64,000 nucleotides of DNA from VXPW01 sp965115815. Lineage in GTDB: Bacteria; Pseudomonadota; Alphaproteobacteria; TMED109. Below are positions 10,324-19,408 of this stretch, piece by piece (position 1 is the first letter of the stretch; the number at the start of each line of letters is the position of its first letter). The DNA lies in assembly GCA_965115815.1 (NCBI GenBank), contig OZ220465.1:3162001-3226000 (forward strand), written 5' to 3'. The position numbers and the translations under genes were made by a program. The notes under the pieces were generated by a model. It searched no databases. It was given only the letters and a program-made list of their open reading frames with translations, and had not been told where the DNA came from.

Positions 10324-10879
10324 CGATGACCAACCGGACGAAACGGGCACTTCAGTTCCGCGACACTATCCGTTCCCGAGTTGTACCGGCAAGGGCCGTC
10401 CCCTTCCTGTCGCCCTTTCGTTCCAAGGGTAGCCGGTGTCTCAGCGATGTTGGCAGAGAGGATGGCGCTGATCCGGATCCAGCCTGCCGGAGCGCTCGAC
10501 CGGGTCGCCGAGCGTGTGCTCGTCGTCACGGTGATCCCACGCTGATTCCGAGACGCGAAATCCGCGTGCGTTGGGGCTTGCGTCATCACAGATCCCCCCC
10601 CTTGATCGCAATTTTTCGCGCCGAGAGGGTTTAATGGAGACTTGGCAGCACGATTGCAGCGCGACGCAGACCGAAAAATCTCGCCGGTCGCCGCTGGATT
10701 AGCAGCATGGGATCGTCGTGGCTCGTCGTGGAGACCGGCCCGGCCGATCGTGGGTTTCCGATCGACCCTTGACGACGCATGCGGTCGGCGTGGGCCGCTC
10801 CCGACGTGGCTCTGCGGACAAAGGGCACGACCACGAAAGGAGCGGCGGTCGGCGAGGAGAATGCGTGCGCGAACCCCGG
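10324..10879. other. Intergenic region carrying a MITE
   Basis: There is no convincing gene between the AAA ATPase start and the stop of the first tandem AAA/PD-(D/E)XK gene. The stretch holds the 194-bp MITE described separately, with a C8 run and a T5 run inside it. The part nearest the ATPase presumably contains its promoter, but I see no clear -35/-10 pair. Confidence 0.5.
10527..10720. mobile_element. 194-bp MITE with the ends of the DruA-ISAs1 element
   Basis: The left end is CACGGTGATCCCACGC and the right end is GCATGGGATCGTCGTG. These match the 16-bp ends of the complete element at 44451-46583 (CACGGCCATCCCACGC and GCATGGGATCTTCGTG) at 14 and 15 of 16 positions. Both sides are flanked by an identical 9-bp repeat, GCTCGTCGT, at 10518-10526 and 10721-10729. 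It contains no coding sequence. It is therefore a non-autonomous derivative that this transposase family could move in trans. The size, matching ends and 9-bp duplication are read directly; mobilisation by that transposase is inferred. Confidence 0.85.
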
Positions 10880-12445
10880 TTACGCGGGTTCGGCGCGGAG
10901 GTCGAGGAGGTTCCGCGCCTCGCGCCCGCAGGCCACGCCGATCAGGTGGACCGGGCCGTCGCGGTCGCGGTAGGTTTCCGCATAGCCCCGCTCGCGCATC
11001 TGCGCCAGCGCCGCGTCCAGCGCGGCGGCGCCGTCCCCCTCGCCGTCGGCCATCTTGAACTCCAGCACGAAGACCTGCCCGCCGAGACGCACCACCAGGT
11101 CCGCACGGCCGTGGTGCGAGGCTTCCTCCGCGCTGAGATCCGCCCCGGCCGCGCGCAGGCACATGTAGAGGAGGCCCGCATACCAGGCCTCGTAGCGCGC
11201 GAGGTCCCCCCTGGCATGCCACTGGTACGGAATCCCCGCGAGCCAGGCGCGGAGCTTCTCGCCGAAGCCCGTGAAGTCGTGCGCCTCCAGCAACGCGCAG
11301 AATTCCCGGCCCCGCTCCGGCGGATCGGAGTCGTTCTGCCCCAACCACGCGAGCAGCCCGCCATTCAGGCTGAGCCGAACCTCGAGGTTGGGATAGTCCA
11401 GCCGGTAGAGGATCCTGTGGCCCCGTTTCTCCTCCCCCGCGATGGTCAGGTATCCGGCCTGGAACAGCAGCGCCTCGATGTCGATGGCGCCGACCTCGAA
11501 CTTCGAGACCCGCGACATGTCCGCCAGACGGCCCTCCAGCTCCATCGGGCTCACGGACTTCTCCATCAGCATCCGGAACAGGAAGTCCGGCGATCCGGTC
11601 TCGAACCAGTAGTCTCGGAATTCCCGGTGGTCGAACAGCAGGAGCACATCGTAGGGATTGTAGACCCGCTCCCCGCCCCGCCAGTGGTAGCCGTTGTACC
11701 AGGTTCGGATCTCGTCGCGGTCCAGCCCGGCCAGTTCGGGCCCGAACACCCGGTCCAGATCCTCCTCGCGGTAGCCGCAAATCGTGGCGAAGCGCGGATC
11801 GAGGCTGATGTCCTTCAGATTGTTGAGCCCCGAGAACAGACTGACCTTCGAGAACATGCTGACCCCGGTGACAAAGACGAAGCGGACATGGCGGGCGCTG
11901 CCCTTGACGATACCGTAGAAGCCGCGCAGGTAGTCCCGGTTGGCCGTCGCGCGCTCGGGATCGTGGAGCACGTCGAGGATCGGCTTGTCGTACTCGTCCA
12001 CCAGCACCACGACCGGCCGGCCGGTGGCGCCGTGCAGCCGGTCGAGTACGTTCCGCAGCCGCCTCGGACCGGTATCGGCGGTCCGGGCGGGCGAGAGACC
12101 GTGCTCGCGCTCCACGCTCTCCAATTGCTCGATGATGTCCCCTTCGATCTCACCCGGCTCGTCGTATTTCCCGTCGAAGCTCAGCCGCACCACCGGATGC
12201 GGCGAGGACCAGTCCCAGTGGGGGTGAATGGCCAGTCCCCGGAACAGGGGCTCGTGGCCGGCGAACAGCGACCCCAGCGTGTCGAGCAGCAGGCTCTTGC
12301 CGAAGCGGCGCGGACGCGACAGGAAGTAATGGTCGCCCTGCTCGATCAGATCCCGAACAAGAGCGGTCTTGTCGACATAGTAGCTGCCGGTCTCCCGGAG
12401 GCGTCGGAAGTTCTGGATCCCGATCGGAAGGCGGCGGCGGGTCAT
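10880..12445 (-). CDS. AAA-ATPase-like / PD-(D/E)XK nuclease domain protein, copy 1
   Basis: 521 aa, starting at the ATG that follows GAAGGGAGAGACCG, a good Shine-Dalgarno; an upstream in-frame ATG is not needed. It has the two-domain layout of AAA-ATPase_like (PF09820-type) plus PDDEXK_9 (formerly DUF1703). N-terminal features are YVDKTALVRDLI, an unusual Walker A RPRRFGKS at 44-51, and Walker B VVVLVDEYDKP at 145-155. The C-terminal nuclease-like motif is GRADLVV with D449, then FVLEFKM with E462 and K464, and a helix with Gln (AQMRERGY). The family is widespread and often amplified; its biological role is not established. This is the most downstream of three tandem copies. Confidence 0.88.
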   Translation of the reverse strand: MTRRRLPIGIQNFRRLRETGSYYVDKTALVRDLIEQGDHYFLSRPRRFGKSLLLDTLGSLFAGHEPLFRGLAIHPHWDWSSPHPVVRLSFDGKYDEPGEIEGDIIEQLESVEREHGLSPARTADTGPRRLRNVLDRLHGATGRPVVVLVDEYDKPILDVLHDPERATANRDYLRGFYGIVKGSARHVRFVFVTGVSMFSKVSLFSGLNNLKDISLDPRFATICGYREEDLDRVFGPELAGLDRDEIRTWYNGYHWRGGERVYNPYDVLLLFDHREFRDYWFETGSPDFLFRMLMEKSVSPMELEGRLADMSRVSKFEVGAIDIEALLFQAGYLTIAGEEKRGHRILYRLDYPNLEVRLSLNGGLLAWLGQNDSDPPERGREFCALLEAHDFTGFGEKLRAWLAGIPYQWHARGDLARYEAWYAGLLYMCLRAAGADLSAEEASHHGRADLVVRLGGQVFVLEFKMADGEGDGAAALDAALAQMRERGYAETYRDRDGPVHLIGVACGREARNLLDLRAEPA

Positions 12446-12676
12446 CGGTCTCTCCCTTCGCGGCGCCGGCACCTGCGGGCAGGCGGGGTGCGCGGAACCT
12501 TCCTCGTCGTGGCTCCGAATGTCCCGGAACCGCCGCATCGATGTACGGCCACGCTATCCGCCTGCCGGTCCATGAGCAAGGAACGGATATGACCGGGTCG
12601 CACAGGACGGACCACCCGAAGTTCGTTCAGGAGGCGCTGCCGGATCCCTGCATGGGTCCGCAGACGAGAGGCACGG

Positions 12677-14242
12677 TCATGCGGGTTCGGCGCGGAGGTC
12701 GAGGAGGTTCCGCGCCTCGCGCCCGCAGGCCACGCCGATCAGGTAAACCGGGCCGTCGCGGTCGCGGTAGGTCTCCGCATAGCCCCGCTCACGCATCTGC
12801 GCCAGCGCCGCATCCAGCGCGGCGGCACCGTCCTCCTCGCCGTCGGCCATCTTGAACTCCAGCACGAAGACCTGACCGCCGAGACGCACCACCAGGTCGG
12901 CACGGCCACGATGGGAGGCTTCCTCCACGCTCAGGTCCACCCCGGCGGCGCGCAGGCACATGTAGAGGAGGCTCGCATACCAGGCCTCGTAGCGCGCCAG
13001 GTCGCCCTTCGCATGCCACTGGTACGGGATCCCCGCGAGCCAGGCGCGGAGCTTCTCGCCGAAGCCCGCGAAGTCGTTCGCCTCCAGCAGTGCGCAGAAC
13101 TCCCGTCCCCGCTCCGGCGGATCGGGATCGTTCTGCTCCAACCAGGCGAGCAGCCCGCCGTTCAGGCTGAGCCGAACCTCGAGGTTGGGATAGTCCAGCC
13201 GGTAGAGGATCCTGTGGCCTCGTTTCTCCTCCCCCGCGATGGTCAGGTATCCGGTCTGGAACAGCAGTGCCTCGATGTCGATGGCGCCGACCTCGAACTT
13301 CGAGACCCGCGACATGTCCGCCAACCGCCCTTCCAGTTCCATCGGGCTCACGGACTTCTCCATCAGCATCCGGAACAGGAAGTCCGGAGACCCCGTCTCG
13401 AACCAGAAGGGACGGAACTCGCGCTTCCGCAGGAACAGCAGCACGTCATAGGGGTTGTAGACCCGCTCTCCGCCCCGCCAGTGGTAGCCGTTGTACCAGG
13501 TGCGGATCTCGTCGCGGTCCAGCCCGGCCAGCTCGGGCCCGAACACCCGGTCCAGGTCCTCCTCGCGGTAGCCGCAGATCGTGGCAAAACGCGGATCGAG
13601 GCTGATGTCCTCGAGATTGTTGAGCCCCGAGAACAGGCTGACCTTCGAGAACATGCTGACCCCGGTGACGAAGACGAAGCGGACATGGCGGGCGCTGCCT
13701 TTGACGATGCCGTAGAAGCCGCGCAGGTAGTCCCGGTTGACCATCGCGCGCTCGGGGTCGTGGAGCATGTCGAGGATCGGCTTGTCGTACTCGTCCACCA
13801 GCACCACGACCGGCCGGCCGGTGGCGCCGTGCAGCCGGTCAAGAAGGTTCCGGAGGCGCCTCGGGCCGGTATCGGCGGTCCGGGCGGGCGGGAGGCCGTG
13901 CTCGCGCTCCACGCTCTCCAGCTGCTCGATGATGTCCCCTTCGATCTCGCCCGGCTCGTCGTATTTCCCGTCGAAGCTCAGCCGCACCACCGGATGCGGC
14001 GAGGACCAGTCCCAGTGGGAGTGGATGTCCAATCCCCGAAACAGGCGTTCCTGACAGGCGAACAGCGATCCCAGCGTGTCGAGCAGCAGGCTCTTGCCGA
14101 AGCGGCGTGGACGCGACAGGAAGTAATGGTCGCCCTGCTCGATCAGATCCCGAATAAGAGCGGTCTTGTCGACATAGTAGCTGCCGGTCTCCCGGAGGCG
14201 TCGGAAGTTCTGGATCCCGATCGGAAGGCGGCGGCGGGTCAT
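12677..14242 (-). CDS. AAA-ATPase-like / PD-(D/E)XK nuclease domain protein, copy 2
   Basis: 521 aa, the same length and motifs as copy 1: RPRRFGKS, VVVLVDEYDKP, GRADLVV and VLEFKM. The ribosome binding site (AAGGGAGGGACCG then ATG) is preserved. It differs from copy 1 at scattered residues, for example VNRDYL versus ANRDYL, LRKREFRPFWF versus FDHREFRDYWF, and a region near the nuclease domain. The reading frame is intact, so all three genes can still be expressed. It is flanked on both sides by copies of the same spacer. Confidence 0.88.
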   Translation of the reverse strand: MTRRRLPIGIQNFRRLRETGSYYVDKTALIRDLIEQGDHYFLSRPRRFGKSLLLDTLGSLFACQERLFRGLDIHSHWDWSSPHPVVRLSFDGKYDEPGEIEGDIIEQLESVEREHGLPPARTADTGPRRLRNLLDRLHGATGRPVVVLVDEYDKPILDMLHDPERAMVNRDYLRGFYGIVKGSARHVRFVFVTGVSMFSKVSLFSGLNNLEDISLDPRFATICGYREEDLDRVFGPELAGLDRDEIRTWYNGYHWRGGERVYNPYDVLLFLRKREFRPFWFETGSPDFLFRMLMEKSVSPMELEGRLADMSRVSKFEVGAIDIEALLFQTGYLTIAGEEKRGHRILYRLDYPNLEVRLSLNGGLLAWLEQNDPDPPERGREFCALLEANDFAGFGEKLRAWLAGIPYQWHAKGDLARYEAWYASLLYMCLRAAGVDLSVEEASHRGRADLVVRLGGQVFVLEFKMADGEEDGAAALDAALAQMRERGYAETYRDRDGPVYLIGVACGREARNLLDLRAEPA

Positions 14243-14473
14243 CGGTCCCTCCCTTCGCGGCGCCGACACCTGCGGCCCAACGGGGTGCGCGGAACCTTCC
14301 TCGTCGTGGCTCCGAATGTCCCGGAACCGCCGCATCGATGTACGGCCACGCTATCCGCCTGCCTGCCCATGAGCAAGGAACGGATACGACCGGGGCGCAC
14401 AGGACGGACCACTCGATGTTCGTTCAGGGGACGCTGCCGGATCCCTGCATGGGTCCGCAGACGAGAGGCACGG

Positions 14474-16039
14474 TCATGCGGGTTCGGCACGGAGGTCGAG
14501 GAGGTTCCGCGCCTCGCGCCCGCAGGCCACGCCGATCAGGTAAACCGGGCCGTCGCGGTCGCGGTAGGTCTCCGCATAGCCCCGATCACGCATCTGCGCC
14601 AGCGCCGCATCCAGCGCGGCGGCACCGTCCTCCTCGCCGTCGGCCATCTTGAACTCCAGCACGAAGACCTGACCGCCGAGACGCACCACCAGGTCGGCAC
14701 GGCCACGATGCGAGGCTTCCTCCACGCTCAGGTCCACCCCGGCCGCGCGCAGGCACATGTAGAGGAGGCTCGCATACCAAGCCTCGTAGCGCGCGAGGTC
14801 CCCCCTGGCATGCCACTGGTACGGAATCCCCGCGAGCCAGGCGCGCAGCTTCTCGCCGAAACCCGCGAAGTCGTGCGCCTCCAGCAGCGCGCAGAACTCC
14901 CGGCCCCGCTGCACCGGCTCGGTGCCCTCCTCCCCCAGCCAGGCCAGCAGCTCGTCGTTCAGGCTGAGTCGAACCTCGAGGTTGGGATAGTCCAGCCGGT
15001 AGAGGATCCTGTGGCCTTGCTTCTCCTCCCCCGCGATGGTCAGGTAGCCGGTCTGGAAGAGCAGCGCCTCGATGTCGACGTCGCCGACCTCGAACTTCGA
15101 AACCTGCGACATGTCGGCCAGCCGCCCCTCCAGTTCCATCGGGCTCACGGACTTCTCCATCAGCATCCGGAACAGGAAGTCCGGAGACCCCGTCTCGAAC
15201 CAGTAGGGGCGGAATTCCCGGTGGTCGAACAACAGGAGCACATCGTAGGGATTGTAGACCCGCTCTCCGCCCCGCCAATGGTAGCCGTTGTACCAGGTGC
15301 GGATCTCGTCGCGGTCCAGCCCGGCCAGTTCGGGCCCGAACACCCGGTCCAGATCCTCCTCGCGGTAGCCGCAGATCGTGGCGAAGCGCGGATCGAGGCT
15401 GATGTCCTTCAGATTGTTGAGCCCCGAGAACAGGCTGACCTTCGAGAACATGCTGACCCCGGTGACGAAGACGAAGCGGACATGGCGGGCGCTGTCCTTG
15501 ACGATGCCGTAGAAGCCGCGCAGGTAGTCCCGGTTGACCGTCGCGCGCTCGGGGTCGTGGAGCATGTCGAGGATCGGCTTGTCGTACTCGTCCACCAGCA
15601 CCACGACCGGCCGGCCGGTGGCGCCGTGCAGCCGGTCGAGTACGTTCCGCAGCCGCCTCGGACCGGTATCGGAGGTCCGGGCGGGCGAGAGGCCGTGCTC
15701 ACGCTCCACACCCTCCAGTTGCTCGATGACGTCCCCTTCGATCTCGCCCGGCCCGTTGTACTTTCCGCCGAAGCTCAGCCGCACCACCGGATGCGGCGAG
15801 GACCAGTCCCAGTGGGGGTGGATGTCCAGTCCCCGAAACAAGGGCTCGTGGCAGGCGAACAGCGATCCCAGCGTGTCGAGCAGCAGGCTCTTGCCGAAGC
15901 GGCGCGGACGCGACAGGAAGTAATGGTCGCCCTGCTCGATCAGATCCCGAACAAGAGCGGTCTTGTCGACATAGTAGCTGCCGGTCTCCCGGAGGCGTCG
16001 GAAGTTCTGGATCCCGATCGGAAGGCGGCGGCGGGTCAT
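14474..16039 (-). CDS. AAA-ATPase-like / PD-(D/E)XK nuclease domain protein, copy 3
   Basis: 521 aa, again intact, and the most upstream copy on its strand. It diverges most between the ATPase and nuclease halves, where QNDSDPPERGREF of copy 1 becomes EEGTEPVQRGREF, and at GKYNGPGEIEGDVIEQLEG. The Walker A, Walker B and D-ExK residues are all conserved. The upstream spacer is only partly like the other two (the region beyond about 16160 is different), so this copy probably carries the original promoter side of the array. Confidence 0.88.
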   Translation of the reverse strand: MTRRRLPIGIQNFRRLRETGSYYVDKTALVRDLIEQGDHYFLSRPRRFGKSLLLDTLGSLFACHEPLFRGLDIHPHWDWSSPHPVVRLSFGGKYNGPGEIEGDVIEQLEGVEREHGLSPARTSDTGPRRLRNVLDRLHGATGRPVVVLVDEYDKPILDMLHDPERATVNRDYLRGFYGIVKDSARHVRFVFVTGVSMFSKVSLFSGLNNLKDISLDPRFATICGYREEDLDRVFGPELAGLDRDEIRTWYNGYHWRGGERVYNPYDVLLLFDHREFRPYWFETGSPDFLFRMLMEKSVSPMELEGRLADMSQVSKFEVGDVDIEALLFQTGYLTIAGEEKQGHRILYRLDYPNLEVRLSLNDELLAWLGEEGTEPVQRGREFCALLEAHDFAGFGEKLRAWLAGIPYQWHARGDLARYEAWYASLLYMCLRAAGVDLSVEEASHRGRADLVVRLGGQVFVLEFKMADGEEDGAAALDAALAQMRDRGYAETYRDRDGPVYLIGVACGREARNLLDLRAEPA

Positions 16040-16358
16040 CGGTCCCTCCCTTCGCGGCGTCGGCACCTGCGGCCAAGGGGGGTCTTTCCCGGTCGTGGCC
16101 CGAAAGTCCCGGACCGGTGCCGTCGAGCGCACGGTCACGCTATCCGCTTGCCTGCCCATGAGCAAGGGACGAAGGATACGTCCACAACCCGGCGTGCCTG
16201 CAATCCGAAGTCCGGTCAGGCTTTCGGGGCGTTGGTCAACTCCGTCCGAGGGAAATCACGACGAACCCACCGAGCGACGTTGCAGTGCCTGGTCTGTCAT
16301 GCCTGTCCGGGCGGAGCAGCGTCACCGCTTCAGGCACGGATCTTCGTCCTCTCGTCCC
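16040..16358. other. Upstream region of the tandem array
   Basis: There is no gene that I can support. Bases up to about 16160 resemble the repeated spacer and contain the ribosome binding site of copy 3; beyond that the sequence is unique until the IS end at 16359. The promoter of the array should lie here, but no clear -35/-10 is visible. Confidence 0.5.
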
Positions 16359-18487
16359 CAAGATGATCCCATGCTTGTTGCTGTGATGCGATCGGAGTCT
16401 TGATTGCGGCGCGGGTCGGCGCGTTCGAGTCTGCGATTGTGAGATGTGCGGACGTCTGCTGCCCGATTGCGGCGTGGAACGGGGCACGAGGGGTCCGCTT
16501 CGGCGGATCCGGGGCGAGCGAGAGGCCGGCCGGGTTGGGTGGCCGGGCTCGGATGCTTGCGGTTTCGGTCGGGGTGCAGGCGCGGTCAGCCGGGTCTTGT
16601 GACGGCGTGCAGGACCTGCCTGCGCTGGTCGGCATAGGTGTGGCGAGCGTCGGCGAAGCTGTGGAAGGGTCGGGGCAGCTTCCGCTGGTTGTGGAGGATG
16701 ACCGCAATGGCGAGGGTGTGGAGGATCGCGTGGTTTGCGGGGGCGTTGCGGGCCCGGAGGATGGAGTCGTCTTCGCGGAAGGTGGTGTCGCGGATGGGGT
16801 GATGGCTTTCGACCCCCCGGTGACCGCGGTTCCCTGCGAGTACCGGTTGCGGCGAGGCGCGTTCGGCCGCGACCGAGGTCATGCCGCAGGCGTGTTCCGT
16901 GGTCGGTTGTCCGGATTTCCTGCATGCGACGCGCCGGGCGACACGGAAGATCGGTTGGACGTGGGGATCGTGGATCCTCTTCGCGGGCGGGGTGAAGACT
17001 TCGATGCTGCGCGGCTCGATGCGGCCGTGCTCGAGCGTGGGCGTTTCGCGGTAGTGTCCCGTGCTCGTGGTCTCCCGGTTGATGCTCTCGAACGTCTCGA
17101 AGGTCTTGGGAGCGTTGCCCTTGACCGTCATCATCCCGTCGGCGCCATGGGTCTCGACGATCAGCCGTGCCGTCTCGCGGGTGGTGTGGAGCGCGTCGAG
17201 GGTGAGCAGACGGCCGGCCACCGGCGCGGTCTCGAGCGCGGCGTGGACAGCGGCGATCTCCCCGCCCTCGTCGTGATCGTGGAGGATCGGGACCGGCATG
17301 TCGGTCCCGTGCTCGATCCGCGAGACCGTCTCGTACTGATCCTCGCCGGTGCGGTGGGCGCCGCGAATGCGCGTGCCGTCGACCGCGATCGCGTGGCCGA
17401 CCCGCAGGCGCGGCTGCGCCCGGCGCCGCAGAGCCTCCTCGATCCACGCCGCGTCGGGGTTCTGCAGCACCCGGTGCACGGTCGATTCGGACACCGGCTC
17501 CTGCCGGCCGGTGTCCGGGTCCTTCCACGCACCGATCGGCTCCGGATCCTTCTGCGCCATCGCCTTCGCACAGCGCGCCGCCACCGCGCCGTGCCGATTC
17601 GCCAGCCGCGCCCGCACCCTCACGCACCGCACCGAGGCGATGCCGTGCGTGCGCCCCTGCGCACGCCGGACGTCGGAAAGCGCCGCAACATGCGGGTACA
17701 TCGAGCGCAACTCCCGCGCCGACCGGCCGCTCTGCGTCGCCCGCAACTCCCACGCCGCAGGAAGCGGCGCACGATCCCGCAACCGACGACCGGCGTCGCG
17801 ACGCAGCGGAACCCCGTACCGATCCTTCGCCTCCCCGTGCGGATCGGGATCGCGCCCGTGGGCGCGTGCATCGCCCTTGCTCTTGCCCACGCACGTCCCG
17901 TTCGCCGCCTGGTACAGGGTGCCGCGGAACTTCGTCGGCGAGACCGACGACGACGCCACCCGCAATGGAGTGCCGTACGCAGCCTCCCGGTCGTCGCCGA
18001 GACCCCGCTCCATCCGCGACCACGCACACGAGGCAAGACCCCGAAACACCCGGCGACCCCCCCCGGAATCACAAACCTCGTGTGGTTTCCGATCAGGTGC
18101 AACCGCTCCAACGGTTCCTCGCGGCGCCAGCCGATCCAACGGTCCCGCGGCGCACGGATGAAGGCGCCCGTCCGCCGGCCCGCAGCGCCCGTCCACTGCC
18201 CGCGCCACGTGAACACGGAGCGCAGACCTCGACCTGCAAACTGCTGGAAACCAGGATCGTGATGACGGTCCACCACACGGTTCCAGCGACCCACCTCATC
18301 CGGCCGCGCAAGGCGCACCACCACATCCCGGAGCGCAAAACCCTCCGGGGTCGTCTCGAAACCATCCGCTGCGCGCTCCATGACAACCACGGATACCACA
18401 CCGCTTCACGAACAGCCGGCACACATCCGAATCCTCCGGAACCAGCGGAACCCAGCCTTCCAACAAACCTGGCGTGGGATGGCCTTG
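16359..18487 (-). mobile_element. DruA-ISAs1 insertion sequence, copy A
   Basis: About 2.13 kb. The left end is CAAGATGATCCCATGC and the right end GCGTGGGATGGCCTTG, imperfect versions of the CACGnnnATCCCAYGC ends of copy B. It carries one transposase pseudogene on the minus strand. I see no 9-bp target duplication (TCTCGTCCC on the left, GCCTCGAGG on the right), so this copy is older or has recombined. On the right it directly abuts a truncated IS1634-type transposase gene. Confidence 0.85.
16586..18399 (-). pseudogene. DruA-like (DUF4338) + ISAs1 DDE transposase, frameshifted
   Basis: The N-terminal part reads from about 18399 (RWNRVVDRHHDPGFQQFAGR, RDRWIGWRREEPLERLHLIG), the DUF4338/DruA pattern. 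It then shifts frame at an eight-C run at 18057-18064, where copy B has one more base. The rest, ending at 16586, is an ISAs1-type DDE transposase: AIAVDGTRIRGAHR, LLTLDALHTTRETARLI, GMMTVKGNAPKTFETF, LEHGRIEPRSI, and TTFREDDSILRARNAPAN. The Asp-Asp-Glu residues are present in DGT, TLDAL and REDD. One base restores the fusion, so the break is recent. Confidence 0.82.
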
Positions 18488-18898
18488 GCCTCGAGGATCT
18501 CGCCCAGGGTACGCGTCGCGGTGGCCCCGGCCCGCCCTCGGGCCGGGTCCCGCTTCGAAGCGGGTGCCAGGATCCTCGCCACGATCCGGGCCAGCACCCG
18601 GTCCCGCCGGGGAGAGGGCTTCGGGTCGATCCGCCGGTCCAGTCCCAGCTTCTTCCGGGTTCCCGGCACCGCGGCCACAGCGCCATGCGGAAGGGAGCGG
18701 ACGATGTCGAAGGCATCGGCACGGCCGACCAGGGGCTCGTTCTTCAAGAGACGCCGCAGGGTCTTCACCTTCTCCAAGGGCCAAGAGGAGAGATGGGCGA
18801 CGGTGCGCTTCCGGACCGTTCCGTTCTCGCGCCATCCTTCGAGCAGGAGGACGGCGGGGGGGGGGCGAAGTGCGGTTGGGGACGATGTCTACATACAA
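18488..18898 (-). pseudogene. IS1634-family transposase, N-terminal fragment
   Basis: It starts at a TTG near 18898 (LYVDIVPNRTSPP). A run of ten G at 18856-18865 on the plus strand breaks the frame. It then continues as WRENGTVRKRTVAHLSSWP, EKVKTLRRLLKNEPLVG, SLPHGAVAAVPGTRKKLGLD and DRVLARIVARILAPASK, the N-terminal block of IS1634-type transposases, ending at the inner edge of the DruA-ISAs1 element. The catalytic domain is absent. Either the IS inserted into it or both were brought together by deletion; I could not find the missing part beyond 16358. Confidence 0.7.
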
Positions 18899-19408
18899 GG
18901 CAACGTATAGAGAGGATCCAACCTTCCATGTCAACAGAATATGGTACCGATACATGGGAACACTTTGGCATCGTCTCTGCGCCAGTCTACCAACAATATC
19001 AACCGCTTGAAAGGATTCTGCCGCCGAAAGCAGGGGGGAACTTCGGGTTAGGGCCCGTCAAGAAACCCTCGCTTGGGCGGACGGGTTCCCGGCATACTCG
19101 TTTCGAGGATCGGATACCGGTGCGAGGCCCGATCTCCGCACCCGGATGAACAGGGCCGTCGTTGGCTCGCCGCCGCCGAGCCCGGGTTTTGGAGCGGGGC
19201 GGGAGTGCGGAGGTGGGGACTGGCGTGCGGCGTTCCATGATCGGGCGGGGCCGGAAGGAGCGGGACGGCGAGATGCCGCCTCCGGATCCGGTTCGGGTTC
19301 GCCAACCCAGGGGAGGTCGCCGTCCGAACGTGGCTCGGCATCCGGAGCTGGGGATACGGCCCTGCAGGAACGGATCGAGCGGGCGACCCGAGGGCATCCG
19401 GCCCCCTG
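18899..19408. other. No recognisable gene
   Basis: Between the IS1634 fragment and the Uma2 pseudogene I find only short overlapping frames without recognisable motifs. Around 18900-19020 the base composition is lower in GC than the surroundings (for example the stretch with TATGGTACCGATACATGGG). Confidence 0.4.

Larger units (their letters stand above)
10880..16160 (-). repeat. Three-unit tandem repeat, 1797-bp period
   Basis: The stop codons of the three AAA/PD-(D/E)XK genes lie exactly 1797 bp apart (10880, 12677, 14474), and the intergenic spacer is repeated with each gene, including the ribosome binding site and a roughly 100-bp stretch containing CCACGCTATCCGC and ATGAGCAAG. The repeated spacer shows whole-unit duplication, not separate insertions. 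Units differ by scattered substitutions and one more divergent patch in the third unit (near 14910-14960). The arrangement is prone to copy-number change by unequal crossing-over. Confidence 0.9.

Noticed and set aside
12911..16366. A 1151-codon plus-strand open frame
   Set aside because: Antisense to two of the tandem AAA/PD-(D/E)XK genes; it repeats itself only because the genes do, and shows no domain.
16350..18496. Target duplication around DruA-ISAs1 copy A
   Set aside because: TCTCGTCCC and GCCTCGAGG share only CTCG; I do not claim a duplication.
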